Origin: Sheuella amnicola | Lineage (GTDB): Bacteria; Pseudomonadota; Gammaproteobacteria; Burkholderiales; Burkholderiaceae_B | Direction of reading: 5' to 3' | NCBI RefSeq assembly: GCF_010499255.1 | Contig: NZ_JAAGRN010000002.1 | Coordinates: 310,001-374,000, forward strand | Length of the DNA: 64,000 nucleotides | Shown: in pieces, positions 8,904 through 17,564 of the stretch | Numbering within the stretch: position 1 is the stretch's first letter | Layout of the letters: each line of letters opens with the position of its first letter | Position numbers and translations under genes: made by a program | The notes under the pieces: generated by a model | Database searches by the model: none | What the model saw: only the letters and a program-made list of their open reading frames with translations | Told to the model about the DNA's origin: nothing

Positions 8904-9528
8904 TACCGAGTTGTTTAACCAACCCTGCCGCCACATCGATAGTTTCCTGGTAACCGCCCGCCTCGGACGGTGACGTGATGAACTTGCCGCCGACCGCCAG
9001 GGAAGGTGTGCCTTGTATGCGGTAGGCGTTGGTCAGTTGCTCTGCGCGAGTCGACTTCGATTGCACGCCAAATGAATCGAAGGTCGACTCGAATTTAGCC
9101 TTATCCAAGCCCTGCGACACTGCCCAGGTCACGATTTCCGGTTTCGTGAACAAACGCTTTTTTTCCTGGTGAATGGCTGCAAATACTTTTGGATGCAGAT
9201 CCAGGCGATTCAAGGCCTCAAGTGCGTAATACAGATTCTGTAACGGCTTCATGCCGGCGTTAAAAGCAACCGGCACTTGCCTGACCACAACATCGGACGG
9301 CAGGGTCTTGGTCCACTTCGCAGTCATCGGCTCAAGCACGGCGCAATGAGGACAAGAATAGGCAAAAAACTCAAGCACCTCAATCTTGCCCGGTTCGGTC
9401 GGCTGGGCAGGATTGATTTCCGAAAATTTTGCCTTGGATGCGCCTTGCGTCATACCTGCAGGAGAAAAAAACAACGCCGCAGCTGCTGTCGCAATGCCAA
9501 ACAATCGAGCAAGTGATAAAAGTCTCAT
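8893..9528 (-). CDS. dsbA: Thiol:disulfide interchange protein DsbA
   Basis: A 211-residue periplasmic dithiol oxidase. An N-terminal hydrophobic signal peptide spans roughly residues 1-28. The thioredoxin-fold active site C59-P-H-C62 is the DsbA type, and the cis-proline loop is GTPSLAV near residue 174. It introduces disulfides into exported proteins. The start lies just downstream of the SPOR-protein gene on the same strand, in the order argS-SPOR-dsbA common in Burkholderiales. Confidence 0.95.
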   Translation of the reverse strand: MRLLSLARLFGIATAAAALFFSPAGMTQGASKAKFSEINPAQPTEPGKIEVLEFFAYSCPHCAVLEPMTAKWTKTLPSDVVVRQVPVAFNAGMKPLQNLYYALEALNRLDLHPKVFAAIHQEKKRLFTKPEIVTWAVSQGLDKAKFESTFDSFGVQSKSTRAEQLTNAYRIQGTPSLAVGGKFITSPSEAGGYQETIDVAAGLVKQLGIKQ

Positions 9529-9560
9529 GAAAATTCTGCCTTCAATAAATGAGAAACAAA

Positions 9561-10253
9561 CTATTGTCGGACGACTGCCGTCACGATTTTTTCTTCTCCC
9601 AAGCGCGCACGAACTTTATTCATATCGTCGATTTTGGAGAACGGGCCAACTCGCACCCGATTGAACTGGATGCCATTGACTTCCGCGCGCTGGATCTCGA
9701 CTTGCAAGCCCATCATAATCAGTCTGGCCCGCAACGCTTCTGCATCTTCAAGCACCTTGAATGAACCCGCCTGCAGATAATAAGTACTGCCAGCATTTTG
9801 TTGACCGGCTGCGGAAGATTCTTTTGCGGCATCTTTCGCCGTTTCCTTGCGCGGCTCTGTACGGGGTTTTTCAACTCGCGCCTGCGGCTCAGTCGGTGAA
9901 GTCGGCGAGAGTGTCGCTATCAGCGCACCCAACTCATCCTTACCTGCGGATGGTTTTTTATTCGTTGATTCCGCGCTTTTGTCGCCGGATGAATTAATTG
10001 GGGCCTCACCAATGGCTGAGGGAGGGATTGGTGTCGTATCACGAACACCTAGTGCCGCATTAGGATCCGGCGCATTTCGGGGGTCGGGTCTAGCAGTTGA
10101 TTCCGGCTGTCTACTTGCCTTGTCCACAAAAGGGGAAGGAGCCTTCACCACATAATAGGCCACTGCCGCTGCAACCATTAATCCGATCAATAATCCGGCC
10201 AACACGCCATAGATCGTGCTACCACCACCTCCGGACGAGCTTCGCTTAGCCAT
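9561..10253 (-). CDS. SPOR-domain (FtsN-like) membrane protein
   Basis: A 230-residue bitopic inner-membrane protein. A short, Ser/Gly-rich cytoplasmic N-terminus precedes one transmembrane helix at about residues 14-36. A long Pro/Ala/Lys-rich periplasmic linker follows, and the C-terminal 75 residues form a SPOR domain (YYLQAGSF ... RVRVGPF). SPOR domains bind denuded septal peptidoglycan, so a role in cell division like FtsN is likely. It lies 9 bp after argS, probably in one transcript. Confidence 0.88.
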   Translation of the reverse strand: MAKRSSSGGGGSTIYGVLAGLLIGLMVAAAVAYYVVKAPSPFVDKASRQPESTARPDPRNAPDPNAALGVRDTTPIPPSAIGEAPINSSGDKSAESTNKKPSAGKDELGALIATLSPTSPTEPQARVEKPRTEPRKETAKDAAKESSAAGQQNAGSTYYLQAGSFKVLEDAEALRARLIMMGLQVEIQRAEVNGIQFNRVRVGPFSKIDDMNKVRARLGEEKIVTAVVRQ

Positions 10254-10262
10254 CTGATTTCC

Positions 10263-11948
10263 TTACATCCGTTCAGGGGCACTGACACCCAACAATTCAA
10301 GACCATTGGCCAAAACCTGGCGCGTCGCATCGGCCAGGCGTAGACGCGCGAGCTTAAGATCTACATCATCGACCAACACTCTCTCTGCGTTGTACCAGGC
10401 ATGAAAATCCGAAGCGCAGTCACGCAACCAGAAGGCGACTAAATGCGGAGACAACTCTTGTGCCGCTTCGGACACCAAAGTCGGAAACTCGGCAAGACGC
10501 TGCATTAAAGACAGCTCGGTCGGTGCAACCAACAGCTCGATTGAAGCTGAATCCAATGCGACTTGATCCAGCGCGGCCGTGGCCAGCATCGAGCAAATTC
10601 TTGCATGGGCATATTGAATGTAATAAACCGGGTTTTCTTCGCTTTTGGAGAGCGCCAGATCCAAATCAAACACGAACTCCGTGTCTGCACGGCGCTGAAT
10701 CAAAAAGAAACGCACGGCATCTCGTCCGACCCAATCAATTAGATCACGCATCGTGACATAACTTCCGGCCCGCTTGGAGATCTTGACCTCTTCGCCTCCT
10801 CGCATGACCTTGACCATCTTGTGCAAAATGTAGGAAGGGTAATCGGCCGGAATGCCCATCGATAAAGCTTGGAGGCCTGCACGCACCCTTGCGACCGTGC
10901 CGTGATGATCACTGCCCTGAATATTGACGGCTTGCTTGAAACCACGTTGCCATTTGGTCACGTGGTATGCGATATCAGGTACAAAATACGTGTAACCACC
11001 CTCGGATTTACGCATGACACGATCCTTGTCATCGCCCGTACCCAGCTCGGTCGTGCGCAACCACAATGCGCCTTCGCTTTCGTAAGTATGGCCACTTGAA
11101 ACAAGCTTGGTCACCGTATCTTCCACGCGGCCAGTCGTGTAAAGCGAACTTTCCAAGTAATAGTGATCAAACACCAGGCCAAAGGCCTGTAAATCCAGAT
11201 CTTGTTCCCGGCGTAGATATGTCACCGCAAATCGACGGATATTTTCGAGGTCATCAATGTCGCCATTTGCCTGAACGGGCTCGCCATCGCTTGCGCTCAC
11301 CGTCCGATTCTCGAGAAAGTCTTTTGCGATATCGGCAATGTAATCGCCTTTGTATCCATCCTCGGGATATTCGGGATGGTCGGTCGACATTCCTCGACCG
11401 CGCGCTTGCACGCTAATACTCAAGTTGTGGATTTGGTTGCCTGCATCGTTGTAATAAAACTCGCGACTCACATCGTGGCCGCTGGCATCGAAAAGACGGC
11501 ATAACGCATCGCCAAGGGCTGCCTGCCTCGCATGGCCAACATGAAGCGGACCGGTCGGGTTGGCCGAAACGAATTCCACCAACACCTTCTGATCCTTGCG
11601 AGGCGACCGACCATAAGATTCGCGCATAGTCGATATCGCGGGCAATACAGCCTGATGCGTCGCTTGCGTCAATCTGAAATTAATGAACCCCGGACCGGCG
11701 AGTTCGGCTGCCGCGATTATTTTGCGTGCCGCGGGATCCGCAATTAATGCGTCCACAATCGCCTGAGCAAGCTCACGCGGATTGCGTTTGGCAGGCTTAG
11801 CTAATTGCATAGCCACATTGGTTGCCAGATCACCGTGGGCGGCCACTTTAGGACGCTCAAGCACGATATTGGGAGTCGCTTCGGGCAAAATGCTTGCCAC
11901 GACAGCTTGTATACAGGAAATGAGAGTATGTTTTTGCTCGGGGAGCAT
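10263..11948 (-). CDS. argS: Arginine--tRNA ligase
   Basis: A 561-residue class I arginyl-tRNA synthetase. The HIGH-type motif is HVGH within [13 protein letters not shown], and the KMSKS region reads KISKRAG. The N-terminal Add-1 and C-terminal DALR anticodon domains fit the length. The open frame extends 30 codons upstream to 12038, but the ATG at 11948 gives the usual family length and N-terminus. No good Shine-Dalgarno sequence is visible directly before it, only GAGG about 24 bp away. Confidence 0.95.
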   Translation of the reverse strand: MLPEQKHTLISCIQAVVASILPEATPNIVLERPKVAAHGDLATNVAMQLAKPAKRNPRELAQAIVDALIADPAARKIIAAAELAGPGFINFRLTQATHQAVLPAISTMRESYGRSPRKDQKVLVEFVSANPTGPLHVGHARQAALGDALCRLFDASGHDVSREFYYNDAGNQIHNLSISVQARGRGMSTDHPEYPEDGYKGDYIADIAKDFLENRTVSASDGEPVQANGDIDDLENIRRFAVTYLRREQDLDLQAFGLVFDHYYLESSLYTTGRVEDTVTKLVSSGHTYESEGALWLRTTELGTGDDKDRVMRKSEGGYTYFVPDIAYHVTKWQRGFKQAVNIQGSDHHGTVARVRAGLQALSMGIPADYPSYILHKMVKVMRGGEEVKISKRAGSYVTMRDLIDWVGRDAVRFFLIQRRADTEFVFDLDLALSKSEENPVYYIQYAHARICSMLATAALDQVALDSASIELLVAPTELSLMQRLAEFPTLVSEAAQELSPHLVAFWLRDCASDFHAWYNAERVLVDDVDLKLARLRLADATRQVLANGLELLGVSAPERM

Positions 11949-12074
11949 GGGCTTGAAATGTACGATTTGAAGCCTCAAATCATAGCCTGAATTAGGGCAA
12001 ACACGAATTAGCTTGTAAGCTACGACACGGTGGCGCATCCATTAGGCGCCTTTTACCCCTTAGGAAATCCGAAG

Positions 12075-12419
12075 ATGCTCATCACTTTCAGTAGCAAGGC
12101 CGGGGCGGACATTCTGATGCTATCGCAACACGCCCAGCCCATCATGCGCATGATAGGCAAAATCTCCGATCAAAACATACCCGAGCGGGGCGTATTTACG
12201 CCGGAGCAGCTTGTCGACGCAATTTTTGCGCTGGAACAGGCGATTGCAGACGAAAAACCTCCACAAGAACCCGACGAGGACGATCCGGACACAATCAAGC
12301 CCGATGCGCTCTCTTTACCGGTCGCATTACGACAACGAGCCCAACCACTACTGGATCTGATGCGCCGTTCGCAAAAAGCCGGCGTCCCGCTATCCTGGGA
12401 GGCCGGCTCGGGCTGGTAA
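12075..12419 (+). CDS. DUF1840 domain protein
   Basis: A 114-residue protein of the DUF1840 family, common next to argS in Burkholderiales and of unknown function. It opens with MLITFSSKAGADILML and has an acidic, disordered middle (residues 62-77) and a C-terminal helix. The upstream in-frame ATG at 12030 would add 15 residues not typical of the family; the ATG at 12075, preceded by a GGAA-type site, was chosen. It is divergent from argS and convergent with the iron alcohol dehydrogenase gene, with only 5 bp between stops. Confidence 0.85.
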   Translation: MLITFSSKAGADILMLSQHAQPIMRMIGKISDQNIPERGVFTPEQLVDAIFALEQAIADEKPPQEPDEDDPDTIKPDALSLPVALRQRAQPLLDLMRRSQKAGVPLSWEAGSGW

Positions 12420-12424
12420 CCTCA

Positions 12425-13588
12425 TCAATACGCCAGATCAAACAGCGCCCTGAAATCCTCAGTCGTTGTTTGCCTTGGATTCCAGCGGTTGTAATTGGCC
12501 TGCGTGCACAACTCGGACATCTCATCAAACAGATCTTGCGTAGCCCCTACATCGCGTAGCCGCGCAGGGATCGAAAGATCCCGACACATTTGTTCGATTG
12601 CGTCCACCGCAGCCAGCGCAGCCTGCTCTTGCGTCAACTCCTGCGTACGAACGCCCATTGCTCTTGCGACGCGTGCATATTTGGCAACGGCCGCCGGTAA
12701 ATTAAAGCGCGCCACATGAGGCAGGCAAACAGCGTTCGACAACCCATGAGACAAATGAAAATTCGCGCCGACGAAGCGCGCCATGCAATGCACATTTCCG
12801 AGCCCGGTCTGGCCAAACGTAATCCCCGCCAGAGCCGAGCCGCACAACATATTCAGACCAGCCTGCAAATCTTGGCGATTAGCGACAAATGCACGAATGT
12901 TGCCGGCTAGAAGCTCGATTGCCTGCAAATTGATGGCATCGGTCATCAGATTAGCTTGTCTCGATATGAACGACTCAAAGGCGTGTACGAAAGCATCTAT
13001 GCCCGAATGCGCCGCCACATGGGCCGGCAGCGTGGTGAGCGCCAGCGGATCGAGTATCGCGTAGGCAGCGGGATTCAATGCCGCATGGCGAATAGACATC
13101 TTCAGATTTTTTTCGGTATCCGAAATTACGCAAGATCCCGACACCTCTGATCCTGTCCCGGCAGTAGTCGGAATTGCAATCAACGGCAACGGCGGAGTAG
13201 AAAATTTCTCGATTCCTTCGTAATCGTGTATCCGCCCACCACTCGTTGCCAAAATACCGACCGCCTTGGCGACATCAATCGTACTTCCACCCCCGATGGC
13301 CAAAGACGCCGTTGCCCCGAGCTTTTGGCAAACGGCGAAGGCTTTTTCTACAGTATGCGCACTCGGGTCAGGCTCTATGTCGGTATAAATGGCGAACTCG
13401 ACACCGCTTTGATCCAGCAATTTCTTGATCTTGCCGTAAAACTCACTATCAAGCAGAGCCGCGTCAAGTGCAATGAACATTTTGGAGCAGCCGAGCTTTC
13501 TGACGATCTCTTCGATCTTCTCATATGCTCCCACACCCATATAAATGCGGGTTGGACAAAAGAAACTTGAAATGTTGTTCATAGTCAT
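12425..13588 (-). CDS. Iron-containing (group III) alcohol dehydrogenase
   Basis: A 387-residue Fe-ADH family NAD(P)-dependent dehydrogenase. The nucleotide-binding GGGS lies at residues 99-102. Metal ligands by family pattern are D198 and H202 (GIDAFVHAFE), H267 (GNVHCM) and H281 (LSHG). The histidine that normally follows the third ligand by four residues (AMAH in FucO-type enzymes) is R271 here. The gene follows a Bug receptor gene by 8 bp on the same strand, suggesting oxidation of an alcohol or hydroxy acid imported or sensed by that receptor. The substrate is unknown. Confidence 0.88.
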   Translation of the reverse strand: MTMNNISSFFCPTRIYMGVGAYEKIEEIVRKLGCSKMFIALDAALLDSEFYGKIKKLLDQSGVEFAIYTDIEPDPSAHTVEKAFAVCQKLGATASLAIGGGSTIDVAKAVGILATSGGRIHDYEGIEKFSTPPLPLIAIPTTAGTGSEVSGSCVISDTEKNLKMSIRHAALNPAAYAILDPLALTTLPAHVAAHSGIDAFVHAFESFISRQANLMTDAINLQAIELLAGNIRAFVANRQDLQAGLNMLCGSALAGITFGQTGLGNVHCMARFVGANFHLSHGLSNAVCLPHVARFNLPAAVAKYARVARAMGVRTQELTQEQAALAAVDAIEQMCRDLSIPARLRDVGATQDLFDEMSELCTQANYNRWNPRQTTTEDFRALFDLAY

Positions 13589-13596
13589 GACTCTAA

Positions 13597-14601
13597 TTAA
13601 TCCGGCTTGGCCCCGAGTTCGATAATGACCGGTCTCCAGCGCGCCACGTCTTTCTCCAGCAATGCTTTGGCTCCAGCCGGCGTTTGCTGTTCCGCAGTCG
13701 GCATTTCGATACCCGCCGCCTCGTATTTCGCACGCACTTCAGGTGATGCGATCGCCTGGCGTAACGCCTCGCTAAGCTGTGTCACGATTGGCGCCGGAGT
13801 GCCTTTAGGCACAAGCACCATATTCCAGATGTCATACTGTAAGTCGGGATAGCCGGACTCGCCGGCTGACGGCAGATCCGGTAATGCCTTGATACGATTC
13901 GGCCTCAACACGACAACGCCCTTAACCATGCCCGACTGCACATAACGAACCGCTGTTGCCGTGCTTTCGACCATGTAATCAAGATGGCCCGCCATCACAT
14001 CCTGCACGGCCTGACCCGCACCTCGATAATTCACGGCATTGACCTTCACACCTAGTCGTGAATTGATCAACTGACCGCCAAGCCATGAGCCAGAACCCAC
14101 TCCGGCTGCACCAAAATTCAACTTCGCCTCATTCTTTTTCAAATAAGCCGCAAACTCATTCAAGCCCATCGCAGGAAAATCCTTGCGTGCGGAGACAATT
14201 TGAGGCGCATCCCCAATAGAGGCCAACGGCACAAAATCCTTCAGCACGTCGTACGTCAGATTTTTATACAACGTAGCAGACACAGCAAGGGTGCCTCCGT
14301 TGCCGATCAGCATCGTGTAACCATCACCCTGCGCCTTTGATGCGCGCGTATTTCCGACGGTACCACCGGCACCTGGCGTATTTTCAACGATAACTGGCTG
14401 CTTCAGAATTTTTGCAAGACTTTCACCAACAACGCGCGCCAGTACATCGGTCGGACCGCCTGCGGCAAACGGTACGATCAGTGTTAACGGTTTTTCAGGA
14501 TAAGCCGCATGTACTGCGGGTGCGGAAATCAGTCCGAACATCAGTCCGGCCACGATTGCATATGACTTCTTTTTTAGAGAATAAAACTTTCCCTGCTCCA
14601 T
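13597..14601 (-). CDS. Bug/TctC family tripartite tricarboxylate transporter solute-binding protein
   Basis: A 334-residue periplasmic binding protein of the Bug (Bordetella uptake gene) family. Basic residues and a hydrophobic signal peptide run to about residue 33 (AVHAAYPEKP). The typical first motif PFAAGGPTD and the later GGTVGN and DGYTML segments form the carboxylate pocket. No TctA/TctB membrane subunits are nearby, as is common for orphan Bug proteins. It is the first gene of a two-gene unit with the Fe-ADH and is divergent from a second receptor/dehydrogenase pair. Confidence 0.93.
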   Translation of the reverse strand: MEQGKFYSLKKKSYAIVAGLMFGLISAPAVHAAYPEKPLTLIVPFAAGGPTDVLARVVGESLAKILKQPVIVENTPGAGGTVGNTRASKAQGDGYTMLIGNGGTLAVSATLYKNLTYDVLKDFVPLASIGDAPQIVSARKDFPAMGLNEFAAYLKKNEAKLNFGAAGVGSGSWLGGQLINSRLGVKVNAVNYRGAGQAVQDVMAGHLDYMVESTATAVRYVQSGMVKGVVVLRPNRIKALPDLPSAGESGYPDLQYDIWNMVLVPKGTPAPIVTQLSEALRQAIASPEVRAKYEAAGIEMPTAEQQTPAGAKALLEKDVARWRPVIIELGAKPD

Positions 14602-14623
14602 GTCTTCCCCTCGGTTAGTTCAT

Positions 14624-14642
14624 GTTCGCCGCGAAGGCGAAC
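14624..14642. promoter_or_regulatory. Inverted repeat in the leader of the Bug/Fe-ADH unit
   Basis: A perfect 7-bp inverted repeat (GTTCGCC / GGCGAAC, 5-bp loop) lies 22 bp upstream of the Bug start on the minus strand. It could be an operator or an mRNA hairpin. Function is not shown. Confidence 0.35.
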
Positions 14643-14695
14643 AGCTAGAATCATTAACGGGTACTTTATTCGCACCTTATACTTTTTAATGACGT

Positions 14696-14720
14696 ATTGT
14701 CTGTGATACGACTGGACAAT
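14696..14720. promoter_or_regulatory. Candidate operator between divergent dehydrogenase/Bug units
   Basis: ATTGTC at 14696-14701 and its exact inverted copy GACAAT at 14715-14720, 13 bp apart, lie midway in the 199-bp divergent intergenic region. The arrangement suits a dimeric regulator controlling both units. No regulator gene is adjacent. Confidence 0.35.
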
Positions 14721-14800
14721 CCTATCATGCCATTGTAGAAAGAACATAAAGCAGGCATCAAGACCTTCATGACACACAAAACAACGGGAGAAAAAATTAA

Positions 14801-15610
14801 ATGAATCAAACTCAAGGCCGGCTTCAAGGTAAAGTGGCCTTAATCACAGGTGCTGGTTGCGTCGGGCCAGGCTGGGGAAATGGACGGGCCATGGCGGTCC
14901 GTTTTGCGCAAGAAGGGGCAAAAGTTTTTGCTGTCGACAAAGATCTGCGCTCAATGGATGAAACGCTCGATCTGGTAAACGCCTTCAAGGGCGACATTAC
15001 CCCATATACCTGCGATGTCACAGACAGCGCTCAGATCAAACAGCTTGTCGCTGCATGCTTGAAGCAATATGGCACAGTCGATATCCTTGTGAACAATGTT
15101 GGGGGTCCGGCCCCTGGTGGGCCCATCAATTTGTCTGAGGACGATTGGGATGCTCAAATCGACATCAACCTCAAAACCGTTTTTCTGATGTGCAAATACG
15201 TCATGCCCATAATGGAAGAAAAGGGTCATGGGGCAATTGTGAATATCGCCTCAACCTCGGGCATTCGCTTTACCGGCGCTCCGGCAGTCGGTTACGCATC
15301 GGCTAAAGCCGGTGTCATTCAGTTCGGCCGTGTCGTTGCGGTTGAATACGCCGCTAAAGGCATCAGAATCAATAGCGTTGTTCCCGGACAAATGCACACG
15401 CCTCTCGTAGACAAAACATTGGCTAAAAGCCAAAGTGGCGGCGATATCGAAACATTGCTTAAACGCCGCCAGGCAAGAATTCCGATGCCCTTTATGGGAG
15501 ATGGACGCGATACGGCAAATGCCGCACTGTTTCTTGCCTCGGATGAAGCCCGATTCATCACGGGAACGGAAATCATTGTGGATGGTGGCATGAGTGCGCG
15601 ATGTGATTAA
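14801..15610 (+). CDS. SDR family NAD(P)-dependent oxidoreductase
   Basis: A 269-residue classical short-chain dehydrogenase. The Rossmann glycine motif is at residues 17-27 (TGAGCVGPGWG, slightly longer than the usual TGxxxGxG). NNVGG stabilises the fold, and the catalytic Ser-Tyr-Lys is seen as IASTS plus YASAK. The C-terminal GTEIIVDGG is typical. It heads a plus-strand unit with a Bug receptor 71 bp downstream, mirroring the divergent Fe-ADH/Bug unit. The substrate is unknown. Confidence 0.9.
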   Translation: MNQTQGRLQGKVALITGAGCVGPGWGNGRAMAVRFAQEGAKVFAVDKDLRSMDETLDLVNAFKGDITPYTCDVTDSAQIKQLVAACLKQYGTVDILVNNVGGPAPGGPINLSEDDWDAQIDINLKTVFLMCKYVMPIMEEKGHGAIVNIASTSGIRFTGAPAVGYASAKAGVIQFGRVVAVEYAAKGIRINSVVPGQMHTPLVDKTLAKSQSGGDIETLLKRRQARIPMPFMGDGRDTANAALFLASDEARFITGTEIIVDGGMSARCD

Positions 15611-15681
15611 CCATTGATACGATAAATGACAACGCAGTCATGACCAAAATTAAATCGATCATCATTCAAGGAGACAAAATC

Positions 15682-16659
15682 ATGAAAAATATTTCTTTTC
15701 GATACCTGACCCTCGCCACATTAGCGGGTGCAGTCTTTACTTTCGGATCGAATGCAGTACACGCTCAAACCCAAAGTTATCCGAATAAACCCATCCAATT
15801 AGTTATTCCTTTTGCTCCAGGCGATACAGATCGCATGGTTCGGCCGTTCAGCGACAAGATGGGCGAATTCCTCGGTCAAACAGTCGTCATGAACTTCAAG
15901 CCCGGTGCCGGCGGCGCCGTGGGGGCCGGTCAAGTGGCAAACAGCAAACCGGATGGTTACACGATTGTCGGCACATCGCCCGGATCGATCGTGGTCGTTC
16001 CTCTTGCCAACAAGGATGTCACATATTCGACAGAATCATTTGAACCCATTGCAGCCTTATCCGAAGGCGGCTTCATGTTAGTCGTGCCTTCCAGCTCGAC
16101 CATTAAAGACATGAAAGACTTGGTGGCCGTTTCTAAACAATCTCCGGGGAAATTGACCTTTTCCACTTCCGGCAGCAAGGGCATCACACATATGCTTGCC
16201 GAAATCCTTGCGCAAGATATCAAAGTGAAATGGACGCATATCCCCTATCAGGGTAGTGGTCCCGCGATTACTGCATTGCTGGGCGGACATGTTGACATGG
16301 CGTCCACCGCCATCGGCCCCGCCCAAGCCCACATTGCCGCCGGCACATTGCGACCGCTTGCAGTATTCGGCGATACGAGATTGAATGCATTTCCGAACGT
16401 GCCGACTCTAAAAGAGCTTGGCTACAACATCGGCAGCCCTGTTTATTATGGAATTTTGGCTCCCAAAGGCACACCTAAAGAAATCATCAACGCGATTTAC
16501 GATGCCGCTAAAAAATCCGTGGATAAATACAATGCCCAAATCTCGGAAAATCTGTCTACGCTAGGCGCGCAAATCGGCTTGCTTGGCCCGAAGGAATACA
16601 GCGAGTATCTTACAAAGCAAAAAGAGTTATTTGCTCAAGGCGTCAAGTTAGTCGAATAA
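15682..16659 (+). CDS. Bug/TctC family solute-binding protein
   Basis: A 325-residue Bug-type periplasmic binding protein. The signal peptide ends near AVHAQTQ, followed by PFAPGDTD and GAGGAVGAG pocket motifs and DGYTIV. The ATG at 15682 is preceded by AAGGAG at good spacing, so the upstream in-frame ATG at 15640 was rejected. It shares family but not close sequence with the receptor at 13597-14601, so the two probably bind different carboxylates. A hairpin with a T-run downstream (16711-16745) would end its transcript. Confidence 0.92.
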   Translation: MKNISFRYLTLATLAGAVFTFGSNAVHAQTQSYPNKPIQLVIPFAPGDTDRMVRPFSDKMGEFLGQTVVMNFKPGAGGAVGAGQVANSKPDGYTIVGTSPGSIVVVPLANKDVTYSTESFEPIAALSEGGFMLVVPSSSTIKDMKDLVAVSKQSPGKLTFSTSGSKGITHMLAEILAQDIKVKWTHIPYQGSGPAITALLGGHVDMASTAIGPAQAHIAAGTLRPLAVFGDTRLNAFPNVPTLKELGYNIGSPVYYGILAPKGTPKEIINAIYDAAKKSVDKYNAQISENLSTLGAQIGLLGPKEYSEYLTKQKELFAQGVKLVE

Positions 16660-16673
16660 ACGCTTTTTTATAT

Positions 16674-17564
16674 TTAATTCGATAAATCGATTAAATAGCG
16701 TAGGGAAAATAAAACCGTGTCTTTTCCGCAAGAGGCACGGTTTTTAAGCACCTGGTTCAACTGGTTTCTTTCAAGCGGTTCAGCTTTGAACGCTTGGTCA
16801 TGTTGTGTTTGCCTGAAGATTTCGTACACAATCCCGTCAGCAACCGACATCTTGCAATCACCCAAAATACCAAGATAAAGATTGCGCTCACGCAAGGTCA
16901 ACTTACCGGTTCCGGCACCGTCCTGAACAAGAATCCTGACATCGGCTTGCTTCTTTATTTGCTTAAGCATGCCTGCATATTGATCAGGATCGGTATGGCC
17001 CGCAAAAAACGAAGAGACGTATATGGGTTTGTCATTGATTTTTCTCAACTCGACGGACTCGGTCTGTAAGTGATCACTCAGCTCTCTAAATGCCGCTTCA
17101 TCACGCCATCTGCGATCATCTATTTCCAGCGTGATATACCAACCTGAGATTTTCTCCACGGGTAAAACGCTCGACCAATGTTTCGCTAATTCGACATCGA
17201 GGTATCGCTGTCGTCTAAAATAATCTTCTAACACGCCGACGGGTTGTTCAAGACGGACAAACACCTCCGGATCTGCATTCAATCCGACAATAAGTTTCAA
17301 TCCGGCGTTTAACGCATCCTCCAGCCTGTTTTTCAGCCATTTCTGACTCTGAGGATTGGAAAATGCATCGCCGTGGGCAGTCCACTGCACAATGACGGTA
17401 TCCATTCCCCGAGCTCGAACCGATTGAAAGATCGCAGGCCAGCGATTGATATCAAGCGCTAAGTCCCGAACTTGAGGTTGATAAAAAATGGCCCTATCCG
17501 CATACGAATATGCGGGGACCAACAACATTAACCACATAATCATTCGCACGAGAAACATTACCAA
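16674..17564 (-). CDS. DUF4434 domain protein of the nfr operon (YbcH-like)
   Basis: A 296-residue exported protein. A hydrophobic signal peptide covers residues 1-22, followed by a TIM-barrel-like DUF4434 domain related to glycoside hydrolases (GWYITLEID near residues 137-145 has the strand-end acids). Its ATG overlaps the end of nfrA by 7 bp, so it is the third gene of nfrB-nfrA-DUF4434. In E. coli the same neighbourhood holds ybcH, to the best of my knowledge. A role in trimming or handling the NfrB polysaccharide in the periplasm is inference. A strong terminator-like hairpin lies inside its last codons. Confidence 0.8.
   Translation of the reverse strand: MVMFLVRMIMWLMLLVPAYSYADRAIFYQPQVRDLALDINRWPAIFQSVRARGMDTVIVQWTAHGDAFSNPQSQKWLKNRLEDALNAGLKLIVGLNADPEVFVRLEQPVGVLEDYFRRQRYLDVELAKHWSSVLPVEKISGWYITLEIDDRRWRDEAAFRELSDHLQTESVELRKINDKPIYVSSFFAGHTDPDQYAGMLKQIKKQADVRILVQDGAGTGKLTLRERNLYLGILGDCKMSVADGIVYEIFRQTQHDQAFKAEPLERNQLNQVLKNRASCGKDTVLFSLRYLIDLSN
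16704..16744. terminator. Bidirectional terminator-like hairpin inside the DUF4434 3' end
   Basis: A perfect 9-bp inverted repeat (AAAACCGTG at 16711-16719, CACGGTTTT at 16736-16744) has a T-run on both strands. For the plus-strand Bug gene ending at 16659 it is a normal downstream terminator. For the minus-strand DUF4434 gene it lies about 12-23 codons before the stop. Confidence 0.7.

Noticed and set aside
11949-12038. N-terminal extension of argS to 12038
   Set aside because: The extra 30 residues are not part of the ArgS family and overlap the divergent promoter region of DUF1840.
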